NCBI RefSeq assembly: GCF_947500765.1
Contig: NZ_CANMTH010000001.1
Coordinates: 124,001-188,000 of the forward strand
DNA from: an uncultured Formosa sp.
Lineage (GTDB): Bacteria > Bacteroidota > Bacteroidia > Flavobacteriales > Flavobacteriaceae
DNA: 64,000 bases
Direction of reading: 5' to 3'
Shown: positions 55,453 to 64,000 of the stretch, one piece after another
Position numbering within the stretch: position 1 is the first letter of the stretch
Layout: every line of letters starts with the position of its first letter
Made by a program: the position numbers and the translations under genes
Notes under the pieces: generated by a model
Told to the model about the DNA's origin: nothing
Database searches by the model: none
What the model saw: the letters and a program-made list of their open reading frames with translations, nothing else

Positions 55453-56507
55453 ACGTCGTCGTAATCTACAACTATAGTTGCTGTTGTTGGACAAGCTTGA
55501 CATGTTAACACTAACCCTTCTGCCAATTCATTTTCTGTTAAAATATTGTTTTGTTTCATGGTAGCAGAACCTTCTGTAACACGAGCAATACAACTACTAC
55601 AAATTCCGCCTTGGCAAGAATAAGGTGCGTCTATTTGCTTAGCAAGTGCAGCTTCAAGAATAGTTTGTTTCTGTGACATAACGAATTCAATTTCTTCGTC
55701 GTCTACAATAATTTTTATTGCGGTAGATCCATCTTTAACGGCTGCAGTATTTGTTTTTGATTCTGCTGCAACAGGAACCGAAAATAATTCGAAATGTATG
55801 TTTGCTTCAGCAACACCAAAATCTTTCAAAACATCTTTTGTTGTGGTAATCATTCCTTCAGGACCACATAAATAATAAGTATCTATGGTTTTGTGTTTGT
55901 AAGTGTTTTTTAGAAGGAAATTCACTGTGCTTTTTTCAATACGACCAAACATAGCATCGTCTTCTTGTGTCTGGCTAAATACCATTTGTATAGAAAAACG
56001 ATCTGTATATTCGTGATGTAGTGCTATTAATTCTTCAAAAAAGATAGTCTCTTTTGGTGTCTTATTCCCGTAAATAAGAATAAAATGACTGTTAGGCTCT
56101 TCTTCTAAAATGGTTTTAGCAATACTCATAATAGGCGTAATACCGCTACCGGCAGCAAAAGCAGCAATAGTTCTTGTTTTTGAAGGGTCTGGTTCAAATA
56201 CAAAACGTCCGTTAGGTTCTGCAACTTCTAAAATATCACCTTTTTTTAAGGTTGTATTAGCGTATTTAGAGAATAAACCATCTTCAACAGCTTTTATGGC
56301 AACAATTAATTCGCCGCTTTTTGGAGATGCACAAATAGAGTAATCTCTACGTACTTCTTTATTGTTAATTTCAGTTTTTAGCGTGATGTATTGTCCCGCT
56401 TTAAATCTGTAATTTGATTTTAAATTTGAAGGAACTTCGAAGCTTATAGTTACTGCTGCTTCTGTCTCTTTATTTATATTTTGTATTGCAAGTTTATGAA
56501 ATGCCAT
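55449..56507 (-). CDS. Ferredoxin-NADP-type reductase with C-terminal 2Fe-2S domain (PaaE-like)
   Basis: The 352-residue flavoprotein has a FAD domain (RRDYSICASPKSGEL), an NAD(P) domain (AAGSGITPIMSI and YLCGPEGMI) and a plant-type ferredoxin domain at the C-terminus (CQGGICSSC, then LTCQAC). This is the PaaE order, which passes electrons from NADPH to an oxygenase. No oxygenase or other paa gene is near, so the partner is unknown. Confidence 0.88.
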   Translation of the reverse strand: MAFHKLAIQNINKETEAAVTISFEVPSNLKSNYRFKAGQYITLKTEINNKEVRRDYSICASPKSGELIVAIKAVEDGLFSKYANTTLKKGDILEVAEPNGRFVFEPDPSKTRTIAAFAAGSGITPIMSIAKTILEEEPNSHFILIYGNKTPKETIFFEELIALHHEYTDRFSIQMVFSQTQEDDAMFGRIEKSTVNFLLKNTYKHKTIDTYYLCGPEGMITTTKDVLKDFGVAEANIHFELFSVPVAAESKTNTAAVKDGSTAIKIIVDDEEIEFVMSQKQTILEAALAKQIDAPYSCQGGICSSCIARVTEGSATMKQNNILTENELAEGLVLTCQACPTTATIVVDYDDV

Positions 56508-56522
56508 TGATATTCTTTTTTA

Positions 56523-56530
56523 CAAAAATA
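56523..56530 (-). promoter_or_regulatory. -7 box of the PaaE-like reductase gene
   Basis: The minus strand reads TATTTTTG, ending 15 nt before the ATG at 56507. Confidence 0.55.
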
Positions 56531-56616
56531 AGAACATAGTTTTAAAAAGACTTTTGTTTGTAACAAAAAGTATGTTAATATTACTTATTATTAGTTAGTA
56601 ACCAACAACCTTAACC

Positions 56617-58083
56617 ATGATTACACATTTTTTAAACCTGGAATGGAAACAATTTACCAGGTCTGCAAGCTTTGGTAAAAGCTTAGGACTAAAAATATTG
56701 ATGGGCTTTTTCGCCTTGTATTTTATTATCATATTCTTAGCATTAGGTGTAGGCATGTTTCCGATGCTTAAAAAGATATTTCCAGAAAGCGATCCTTTTG
56801 TAATGTTTAATAGCTTTATTTTCTATTGGATTTTAGGAGACTTAGTCATTCGTTTTTTCTTTCAAAAATTACCGGTAATGAGTGTAAAACCTTTACTTAC
56901 ATTACCTATAAAACGGAAAAAAGTGGTGAATTTTGTGTTGGGAAAATCGGCTTTATCCTTTTTTAATTTTTTGCCATTATTTGCAATAGTTCCGTTTGGT
57001 GTAACGCTTATTTCTAAAGAGTATAATGTTTCAATGGTTTTGGTCTGGATGCTAACTATTGTAATATTTACACTTATAAATAACTACCTAAATTTTATTA
57101 TAGAAAGCCTGTCTTCTAAAACAGAATTATCATTTTTACCAATTATACTTATCGCAGGAGGTCTTTTTGCATTAAATCATTTCGGAATAATTAATATTTC
57201 AGAACTATTAGCTGCCGGAATTCAATCTATTGCTAACAATCCGTTATTTTTAATTATTCCTATTTTAATTTTGGTTGGGTTATACTTATTCAATTTTAAA
57301 ATTCTTCGAGACAAACTTTTTTTAGATAGCTCGTTAAAAACAAAAACACAGGAAGTTTATGCTTCTAATTTAGAGTGGACCAAGAAGTTTGGAGATATTG
57401 CACCTTTTATGCAATTAGACTTAAAATTACTTTGGCGAAATAAAAGACCAAAATCTTCTGTTTGGATGTTGTTTTTAGGATTGTCGTATGGGGTGTTTAT
57501 TTATCCGAATCCTTTGGGGGCTATGTATGCTTTCGGAGGTATAATTATAACTGGAATTTTTCTTATCAATTTTGGGCAATTTATCCCGGCTTGGGATAGT
57601 GGGTATTACAAAATGTTAATGAGCCAAAACATAAGGTATAAACAATATTTAAAATCGAAGTATACCTTAATGACGCTAAGTGTTATTATTTTATTTGTAT
57701 TAAGTATTCCTTACGTGTATTTTGGATGGAAAATTTTACTGGCGCATTTTGCGGCAGCTATTTACAATATTGGTGTAAATACTTATGTTATTCTTTTGGG
57801 AGGATCTTTTAATCGTAAAAAAATAGATTTAAATCAAAGAGCGGCTTTTAATTTTCAAGGTACAGGTGCGGTACAATGGATTATTGGGTTGCCATTAATT
57901 GTGTTACCTATGGGTATTTTTGGAATTGCTAAATGGTTATTTAGTTTCGAAATAGGTATCTCTGTTTTAATATTTTTAGGTGTGCTAGGGATAATTTTAC
58001 ATGAAAAACTAATGAAATTTATAACCAATAAATATTTAAATTCAAAATATAAAATGATCGCTGCTTTCGATCAAGACAACTAA
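56617..58083 (+). CDS. DUF5687 ABC-exporter permease
   Basis: The 488-residue inner-membrane protein has about a dozen hydrophobic segments and matches the DUF5687 family. It is followed after 11 bp by an ABC ATPase, so the two form an exporter. The transported substrate is unknown. Confidence 0.8.
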   Translation: MITHFLNLEWKQFTRSASFGKSLGLKILMGFFALYFIIIFLALGVGMFPMLKKIFPESDPFVMFNSFIFYWILGDLVIRFFFQKLPVMSVKPLLTLPIKRKKVVNFVLGKSALSFFNFLPLFAIVPFGVTLISKEYNVSMVLVWMLTIVIFTLINNYLNFIIESLSSKTELSFLPIILIAGGLFALNHFGIINISELLAAGIQSIANNPLFLIIPILILVGLYLFNFKILRDKLFLDSSLKTKTQEVYASNLEWTKKFGDIAPFMQLDLKLLWRNKRPKSSVWMLFLGLSYGVFIYPNPLGAMYAFGGIIITGIFLINFGQFIPAWDSGYYKMLMSQNIRYKQYLKSKYTLMTLSVIILFVLSIPYVYFGWKILLAHFAAAIYNIGVNTYVILLGGSFNRKKIDLNQRAAFNFQGTGAVQWIIGLPLIVLPMGIFGIAKWLFSFEIGISVLIFLGVLGIILHEKLMKFITNKYLNSKYKMIAAFDQDN

Positions 58084-58094
58084 AATAGTATAAC

Positions 58095-58802
58095 ATGATA
58101 ACGACAACAAATCTTTCAAAAAAATATAACGGAAAACAAGTTTTAAACATAGCGCATTTAGAGATCCCTAAAGGGCAAAGTTTTGGTTTAGTAGGGAACA
58201 ATGGTGCTGGAAAAACCACGTATTTTAGCTTGTTACTCGATTTAATTCAGCCCACAACTGGTGATATTAAAAGTAATAATATTCAGGTTAATTTAAGTGA
58301 AGACTGGAAGTCGTTTACATCTTCTTTTATAGACGAAAGTTTTTTAATTGGCTACCTAACTGCCGAAGAATATTTTTATTTTATTGGTGAATTACGTGGT
58401 CAGAATAAAGCCGATGTTGATGCACTTGTAAATCAGTTCGAAGATTTCTTCCATGGCGAAATTTTAAAGCAAAAAAAGTATTTAAGAGATTTAAGTAAAG
58501 GAAATCAGAAAAAAGCGGGAATTGTTGCAGCGCTTATCGGAAATCCAGAAGTTATTATTTTAGACGAGCCATTTGCTAATTTAGATCCTACTACGCAAAT
58601 CAGACTCAAAAATATTATAAAAGATTTGGCCGAACAAAAAGGTGTTACCGTACTTGTGTCTAGTCACGATTTAATGCATGTTACAGATGTTTGCGAACGT
58701 ATTGTAGTGTTAGAAAAGGGTGAAATTATAAAAGATATTGCAACTAGTGGCGAAACACTTAAGGAATTAGAATCTTATTTTGCAGGCTCTTTAGAAATCT
58801 AA
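58095..58802 (+). CDS. ABC transporter ATP-binding protein
   Basis: The 235-residue ATPase has Walker A GNNGAGKTT, Walker B VIILDEPFANLD and the switch His in SSHDLMH. The signature motif is LSKGNQKK instead of LSGGQ, a known variant in exporter ATPases. It pairs with the preceding DUF5687 permease. Confidence 0.92.
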   Translation: MITTTNLSKKYNGKQVLNIAHLEIPKGQSFGLVGNNGAGKTTYFSLLLDLIQPTTGDIKSNNIQVNLSEDWKSFTSSFIDESFLIGYLTAEEYFYFIGELRGQNKADVDALVNQFEDFFHGEILKQKKYLRDLSKGNQKKAGIVAALIGNPEVIILDEPFANLDPTTQIRLKNIIKDLAEQKGVTVLVSSHDLMHVTDVCERIVVLEKGEIIKDIATSGETLKELESYFAGSLEI

Positions 58803-58908
58803 ATGTCATTCTATTTTTATAGGTTAATCGAAAAAGATGCTTATTTTTACCGCTTTGCATAATAATAGCAAGAGTTTATAGTTATTTATTTGATTAAATA
58901 CCCCAACG

Positions 58909-61479
58909 TTGAAAACATCTTTTAAGGTTATTTTTATAGCATGTGTTTCTACATTTCTACTCGTAAACTGTTCTCGAAAAAAGGACAAATTTATAAGTAG
59001 AAATTTCCATGCAATGGCCACAGAATATAATATACTTTATAATGGTAACATTATCTTAGAAGAAGGTCGTGATCGCCTTAATGAAGAATATCATGACGAT
59101 TATTGGAATGTACTTCAGTTAGAACGTTTAGATTTTACAGAGGATGCTATGCTTCCTGGACAATCTAAAAACGAGACTTTTTCAAGAGCAGAAGAAAAAG
59201 CGGTAAAAGCCATACAAAAACATTCTATGAACATTAAAGGGAAAGAGAAAAACCCAAAAATGGACGAAGCTTATTTGTTGCTTGGAAAGGCTAGGTATTT
59301 CGATCAGCGATTTGTACCAGCTTTAGAAGCTTTTAATTATATTCTTTACAAATATCCGTTAAGCGATAAAATTAATGTGGCTCGCGTATGGCGAGAAAAA
59401 ACCAATATGCGTTTAGATAACGATGAGTTGGCTATTAAAAACTTAAAGCGCTTACTAAAATTAGAACATTTAAAAGGTCAAGAATTATCAGATGCAACCT
59501 CTACATTGGCACAAGCTTATCTTAATATTAAGGTTGTAGATACGGCAATAGCATATTTAGAAATTGCAGCAGAATCTACTTTAAAACAAGAAGAACGCGG
59601 GCGGTTTTTGTTTATAAAAGGACAATTATATAATACTTTAGGGTATAAGGATAGTGCAAATATTACGTTCGATCGCGTAATAAAAATGCATCGTAAAATC
59701 CCTAGAGATTATTATATAGGGGCTTATGTTGAAAAGGCTAAGAATTTTGATTACGAAAATGGAGATAAACTAGCATTTTCTGAAACCTTAGCTAAACTCG
59801 AAGAAGATCGTGAAAACCGTCCGTATTTAGGTCGTATTTATCATCAAGTAGGGGAGTATTATTTGGCAACCAATAGCGATTCTTTAGGTATTGCGTATTA
59901 CAATAAATCATTAAGAACACGTCGAGACGATCAAGAATTAAATGCTCGAAATTATAAAATTCTGGGCGATTTAAGCTTTAATGATGCCGAATATAAAACT
60001 GCAGGCGCTTATTTTGATAGTACGCTAACAAATCTTAAACTCAATTCTAAAAAGTATAGAACGGTTAAGCGTGAACGTGATAATTTAGACGATGTTATTT
60101 ATTATGAAGACATTTCGAAAGTAAACGATAGTGTTATTCATTTGGTAAATTTACCAGAAGCAGACCGATTGGTGTTTTTTGAAACCTATACAAATGAATT
60201 AAAAACTAAAGCCGAGTTAGAATACGAGCGTCAAGAAGCGGAAGCTAGAGCTCAAGAAATGTTAAGTTCTAATTCAGGGTTTAATGTAAATACTAAAGGA
60301 TCGTCGTTTCAAGATCGCGAAACCGCAGATAAAATTGCAAACACGTTTTATTTTTACAATAACACAACAGCTGCTTATGGTAAAAATGAATTTATTAAAG
60401 TTTGGGGCGATAGAGAAAATAAAGATAACTGGCGTTGGTCTAATATGAATTTTTCTGGACCGTCTGCTCTAGTTGTCTCATCGCGAGATCAAGGATTAGA
60501 TTTAAGTGCAGATATTTATAAACCACAATTTTATTTAGATCAAATTCCTTCAGACACAAAAGTAATAGACAGCATTGTTAAAGAACGTAATTATGCTTAC
60601 TTTCAATTAGGAGTTATTTATAAAGAAAAATTTAGCGACTACAACTTATCTAAAAATAAACTACAGGATTTATTAAAAAGTAACCCAGAAGATCGATTAA
60701 TTGTTCCTGCTAAATATAATTTATATAAAGATTATGAATTACTGGGGCAAATGGGCGAAGCCGAAATTATAAAAACAGATATCTTAACAAATCATCCAGA
60801 TTCGCGTTATGCCGAAATATTGCGTAATCCAGATCAAGCTGTTGCTGAAGATTTAAACAGTCCAGAAAGCATGTACCAGAAGGTTCATAAAGTATTCAAT
60901 GCGCAGCAATATGCAGAAGTTATTTCGCTTTGTGAAGTTAATATCCATGATTTTGAAGGAGATGATATTGTTGCGAAATTCGATTTATTAAAAGCTACGG
61001 CTATAGGTAGGTTGTATGGTTTTGAAGCTTATAGAGAGGCTTTAAACCAGGTTGCTTTGTCTTACCCGAATCTTCCAGAAGGGCAAAGGGCTGAAGAGTT
61101 AATAAGAAACGTATTACCTAATTTAGCAAATTCTGAGTTTTATGAATATGATTATGGATCGCGTTTTAAAGTTGTATATCAATTCGAAAACACATCAGAT
61201 AAAGACATTGAAGCTTTTGTTAAAAAATTAAATACACAACTCGAAAAAGTAAGATACTACGACTTATCATCATCTAAAGATGTTTATTCTACAACAACAA
61301 CTTTTGTTATTGTTCACGGATTTAGTAATTTAGTCGTCGCAGAAGGCTTTAAGGATTTATTTGAAAAGAAAGATAAGAATAAGATTACAAGACCTTATTT
61401 TGTAGTATCATCAGATAATTATCAAATAATTCAAATTCATAAAAATTTAGAAATATATTTAACTCAGAATAATTTATAA
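58909..61479 (+). CDS. sprE: SprE/PorW, type IX secretion and gliding lipoprotein
   Basis: The 856-residue lipoprotein (LLVNCSRKKD, Cys21) starts with TTG at 58909. It carries tetratricopeptide-type repeats (for example YLLLGKARYFDQRFVPALEAF), and its N-terminus (FHAMATEYNILYNGN) matches SprE/PorW, a protein required for type IX secretion and gliding in Flavobacterium johnsoniae. It marks the organism as T9SS-positive. The bactofilin gene follows after 19 bp. Confidence 0.9.
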   Translation: MKTSFKVIFIACVSTFLLVNCSRKKDKFISRNFHAMATEYNILYNGNIILEEGRDRLNEEYHDDYWNVLQLERLDFTEDAMLPGQSKNETFSRAEEKAVKAIQKHSMNIKGKEKNPKMDEAYLLLGKARYFDQRFVPALEAFNYILYKYPLSDKINVARVWREKTNMRLDNDELAIKNLKRLLKLEHLKGQELSDATSTLAQAYLNIKVVDTAIAYLEIAAESTLKQEERGRFLFIKGQLYNTLGYKDSANITFDRVIKMHRKIPRDYYIGAYVEKAKNFDYENGDKLAFSETLAKLEEDRENRPYLGRIYHQVGEYYLATNSDSLGIAYYNKSLRTRRDDQELNARNYKILGDLSFNDAEYKTAGAYFDSTLTNLKLNSKKYRTVKRERDNLDDVIYYEDISKVNDSVIHLVNLPEADRLVFFETYTNELKTKAELEYERQEAEARAQEMLSSNSGFNVNTKGSSFQDRETADKIANTFYFYNNTTAAYGKNEFIKVWGDRENKDNWRWSNMNFSGPSALVVSSRDQGLDLSADIYKPQFYLDQIPSDTKVIDSIVKERNYAYFQLGVIYKEKFSDYNLSKNKLQDLLKSNPEDRLIVPAKYNLYKDYELLGQMGEAEIIKTDILTNHPDSRYAEILRNPDQAVAEDLNSPESMYQKVHKVFNAQQYAEVISLCEVNIHDFEGDDIVAKFDLLKATAIGRLYGFEAYREALNQVALSYPNLPEGQRAEELIRNVLPNLANSEFYEYDYGSRFKVVYQFENTSDKDIEAFVKKLNTQLEKVRYYDLSSSKDVYSTTTTFVIVHGFSNLVVAEGFKDLFEKKDKNKITRPYFVVSSDNYQIIQIHKNLEIYLTQNNL

Positions 61480-61498
61480 ACTCCCCAAATTAATTACT

Positions 61499-61906
61499 AT
61501 GTTCAAGGATAGCAAGAAAGACAAACAACAAAGTGTAGACTCATCAGGAAATCAAAATATTATTGCTCAAGGCACCAAAATTGTAGGTGATTTAAGTAGT
61601 GAGGGCGGATTTAGAATAGATGGCATTGTTGAAGGAAATTTAAAAACACCAGGAAAAGTTGTGGTTGGAAAAACCGGATTTATTAATGGAACTTTAGAAG
61701 GGACAGATGCTTATTTTGAAGGTAAATTTTCTGGTAAATTAGAATTGTCAGGTACATTAACTCTAAAATCTACTGCCGATATAGAAGGCGATGTTATTGT
61801 TGCTAAGCTAGCGGTAGACCCTGGCGCAAATTTTGATGTAACTTGTGTAATGAAAAGTGGTGTGAAAGCTATAAAAAATGATAGAGCCAAAGAAAAAACA
61901 GCTTAA
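61499..61906 (+). CDS. Bactofilin
   Basis: The 135-residue protein has the bactofilin beta-helix core (residues about 22-115: IIAQGTKIVGDL, GGFRIDGIVEGNL, IEGDVIVAKLAV) with polar ends. Bactofilins polymerise into cytoskeletal filaments involved in cell shape or polar organisation. Its 3' end overlaps the atpZ start by 29 bp. Confidence 0.92.
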   Translation: MFKDSKKDKQQSVDSSGNQNIIAQGTKIVGDLSSEGGFRIDGIVEGNLKTPGKVVVGKTGFINGTLEGTDAYFEGKFSGKLELSGTLTLKSTADIEGDVIVAKLAVDPGANFDVTCVMKSGVKAIKNDRAKEKTA

Positions 61907-62096
61907 TAATTATGTCAGATTTTCTGGTATGGCTTTTCAGATGATAGCCATTATAGGAGTAATGACGTTTTTAGGGATTAAGTTGGATGGTAAATTTCCA
62001 AATCAATACAGCGCTTATACGGTTATTTTTTCTTTAATTGGTGTAATTGGTGCCATATATCAAATTATTAAACAAGTCACTAATCTTAAGAATTAA
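61878..62096 (+). CDS. AtpZ/AtpI-family protein
   Basis: The 72-residue protein has two membrane helices (residues about 18-36 and 48-66) and the conserved start KKKQLNNYVRFSGMAFQM. AtpZ/AtpI proteins help c-ring assembly or Mg transport of F-type ATP synthase. It begins inside the bactofilin gene, 29 bp before that stop, which indicates coupled translation. Confidence 0.85.
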   Translation: MIEPKKKQLNNYVRFSGMAFQMIAIIGVMTFLGIKLDGKFPNQYSAYTVIFSLIGVIGAIYQIIKQVTNLKN

Positions 62097-62117
62097 GATT
62101 AAATTTTTTATGTTTTA

Positions 62118-62507
62118 ATGAAACAAAAATTACGTTCTTTTTTAATGGTATTAGTACCATTAACTTTAGTGTTATGTGTATCGCAAACATTTCTGATTCA
62201 GAAATTAGAAAGTTCGCATATATTTTATTTATCAACTTGGAGTATTTATGTGTTTCATTTTATAGCAACTTTAATAGTTTATACTTCGGTCGTTTATGTA
62301 AATAACGTTTTTTCAGACAAAACCGGTTTTGCATTTATGGCTTGTGGCGTTCTTAAAATGTTCGCAACAATTGTATTCTTACTTCCTTTAATTTTAAATT
62401 CTAAAGAGACACCAGCAAGTGATGTTATTGCATTTTTTGTGCCTTACTTTATATACTTGCTTTTTGAGACACTTTTCGTTGTAAAGCTATTAGTTAATAA
62501 ACCTTAA
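62118..62507 (+). CDS. DUF6168 membrane protein in the ATP synthase operon
   Basis: The 129-residue protein has four hydrophobic helices. It matches the flavobacterial DUF6168 family, and by place corresponds to the AtpI-like second gene of atp operons. Its function is unknown. It lies between atpZ and atpB. Confidence 0.7.
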   Translation: MKQKLRSFLMVLVPLTLVLCVSQTFLIQKLESSHIFYLSTWSIYVFHFIATLIVYTSVVYVNNVFSDKTGFAFMACGVLKMFATIVFLLPLILNSKETPASDVIAFFVPYFIYLLFETLFVVKLLVNKP

Positions 62508-62586
62508 AAAATTGACAATTCCTCAAAAAGTGGTTATTTAAGAGTAAAAAAAATAGTTATTAACTTTATAATGTTAATTAAAAATG

Positions 62587-62594
62587 TATTTTTG
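62587..62594 (+). promoter_or_regulatory. -7 box upstream of atpB
   Basis: TATTTTTG lies 39 nt before the ATG at 62634. No good TTG is present at the -33 distance. It suggests a separate atp structural-gene promoter in the 126-bp gap after the DUF6168 gene. Confidence 0.5.
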
Positions 62595-62633
62595 CACCGA
62601 AATTTGGAGACCGTAAATTATATTTAAAAAAGT

Positions 62634-63719
62634 ATGATGATAGCAAAAAAATCTATCAAATGTTTAGTAACAGTCATTTTGGCTGTGCTTCCGTTTTTTA
62701 GCTTCGCCCAACACGGCAACGAACATGGTGAAGAAGAGATTGAGTTTAATGCAAGCGATTTAATTAATGGACACATTGGTGATTCTCACGAATTCCATAT
62801 GTTTGATTATAATGGCGAGGCATATTCTTTCTATTTACCAGTAATTTTATGGACAGATAACGGGTTAACTGTTTTTTCTTCAAAAGAATTTCACCACGAT
62901 AATAGCGGTCATCACGTGGTAGAAAAAGGAGATAATTCTTTTGTTCGTGATAACGAAATTATTTATTACACAGATAAGTACGCAACCTTAACAGCAGATA
63001 CTAAGAATGCTTTTAATTTTGATGCGCGTCCTTTAGATTTTTCAATTACGAAAAATGTATTCTCAATGATTTTTTCAGCAATTATCTTATTCTTATTGTT
63101 TTTCGCTGTAGCAAAATCTTATAAGAAAAATGATAAAGCACCAAAAGGTTTGGCAGGTTTCATGGAACCACTTATTACTTTTGTAAGAGACGATATTGCT
63201 ATCCCTAATATTGGAGAACATAAATATGCTAAGTTTATGCCATATTTATTAACCATCTTTTTCTTTATTTGGATTAATAATCTTATTGGTTTGATACCAT
63301 TCTTTCCTTTTAGTTCAAACTTAACAGGTAACATTTACTTTACGTTTGTTTTAGCGATGATTACTTTTATTATTACAACTTTAAGCGGTAATAAAACATA
63401 TTGGAAACATATTTTAATGCCGCCTGTGCCTAAGGCGTTGTATCCAATTATGGTTCCTATTGAATTTATTGGAATGCTAACAAAACCATTTGCATTAATG
63501 ATTCGTTTATTTGCAAACATTACTGCTGGACATATTATTATATTAAGTTTAGTGTCTTTAATCTTTATATTTAAAACACCTGCAATTGCTCCGGTAACTG
63601 GTTTTTTTGTACTATTTATGAGTGCTCTAGAATTATTAGTTGCTGCTTTACAAGCTTATGTGTTTACATTATTATCGGCATTATTTATTGGTCAGGCTGT
63701 AGCCGAGGATCATCATTAA
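62634..63719 (+). CDS. atpB: ATP synthase F0 subunit a
   Basis: The 361-residue subunit carries a signal peptide (ends near FSFAQ) and a His-rich exported domain of about 120 residues before the usual membrane part. Conserved elements are MIRLFANITAGH, which holds the essential Arg, and LQAYVFTLLSALFIG. The long N-terminal domain is typical for Bacteroidetes. A second in-frame ATG at 62637 cannot be excluded. atpE follows after 39 bp. Confidence 0.96.
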   Translation: MMIAKKSIKCLVTVILAVLPFFSFAQHGNEHGEEEIEFNASDLINGHIGDSHEFHMFDYNGEAYSFYLPVILWTDNGLTVFSSKEFHHDNSGHHVVEKGDNSFVRDNEIIYYTDKYATLTADTKNAFNFDARPLDFSITKNVFSMIFSAIILFLLFFAVAKSYKKNDKAPKGLAGFMEPLITFVRDDIAIPNIGEHKYAKFMPYLLTIFFFIWINNLIGLIPFFPFSSNLTGNIYFTFVLAMITFIITTLSGNKTYWKHILMPPVPKALYPIMVPIEFIGMLTKPFALMIRLFANITAGHIIILSLVSLIFIFKTPAIAPVTGFFVLFMSALELLVAALQAYVFTLLSALFIGQAVAEDHH

Positions 63720-63740
63720 ATTGAGTTTTTTAATTATTAA

Positions 63741-63959
<219 letters not shown>

Positions 63960-64000
63960 TTTTTTGAAAAAGAAAAACTAAACATCCTGTAGCGGTTGGT

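Overview
The window is about 64 kb of AT-rich chromosome from a member of the Bacteroidota, most likely a (marine) Flavobacteriaceae. The evidence is a SusC/SusD pair with a FecR/ECF sigma regulator, the gliding/type IX secretion protein SprE, DUF6341/DUF6427/DUF6168/DUF5687 family proteins, an AtpB with a long exported N-terminal domain, and -7 promoter boxes of the Bacteroidetes form TAnnTTTG (mostly TATTTTTG). I see no rRNA, CRISPR array, insertion sequence, integrase or phage gene. Most of the window is stable chromosome plus one catabolic locus.

Layout. 1-2014: a truncated subtilisin-like lipoprotein peptidase behind an MBL-fold hydrolase (minus strand). 2163-3998: a cation/proton antiporter, ended by a bidirectional terminator. 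4080-11270 (minus): glycogen operon glgA-glgC-glgB plus a GH31 alpha-glucosidase. 11523-13319 (minus): lepA. 13412-16431: an outer-membrane beta-barrel receptor followed by a tandem duplicate of only its promoter, signal peptide and first domain. 16542-19611: dusB, a LolC/FtsX-type permease, rbfA and a CAU-anticodon tRNA. 19995-21979: an NfeD-like protein and a flotillin. 22150-25978: an SDR lacking the usual Tyr, OxyR, a catalase whose signal-peptide start is broken by a run of eight A, and an exported ankyrin protein.

26143-45497 is the accessory part. A DUF5916 outer-membrane protein is followed by an ECF sigma factor, FecR anti-sigma, an STN-containing SusC and SusD. Then comes a same-strand series with no clear terminator: a variant M19 dipeptidase, two lipoprotein amidohydrolases of one shared architecture, a seven-repeat FG-GAP protein, a RidA-fold lipoprotein, an exported MBL-fold hydrolase, a single-domain asparaginase-like protein and a PLP-dependent threonine/serine dehydratase-type enzyme. 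No glycoside hydrolase, lyase or sulfatase is present. It reads as a SusCD uptake locus for a nitrogen-containing (peptide- or amide-like) compound rather than a glycan, and it is the best candidate here for an undescribed system. The substrate cannot be read from the sequence.

45738-56507 holds a CPBP protease, exopolysaccharide genes (WcaJ-type phosphotransferase, GT2, PaaK/CapK-like adenylate-forming protein), purD, DUF6341, DUF6427, upp, DUF4254, a family 9 glycosyltransferase and a PaaE-type reductase. Four convergent pairs here overlap at their 3' ends. 56617-64000 contains a DUF5687/ABC ATPase exporter, then sprE, bactofilin, atpZ, DUF6168, atpB and atpE, the start of the F-type ATP synthase operon, which continues beyond the right edge.
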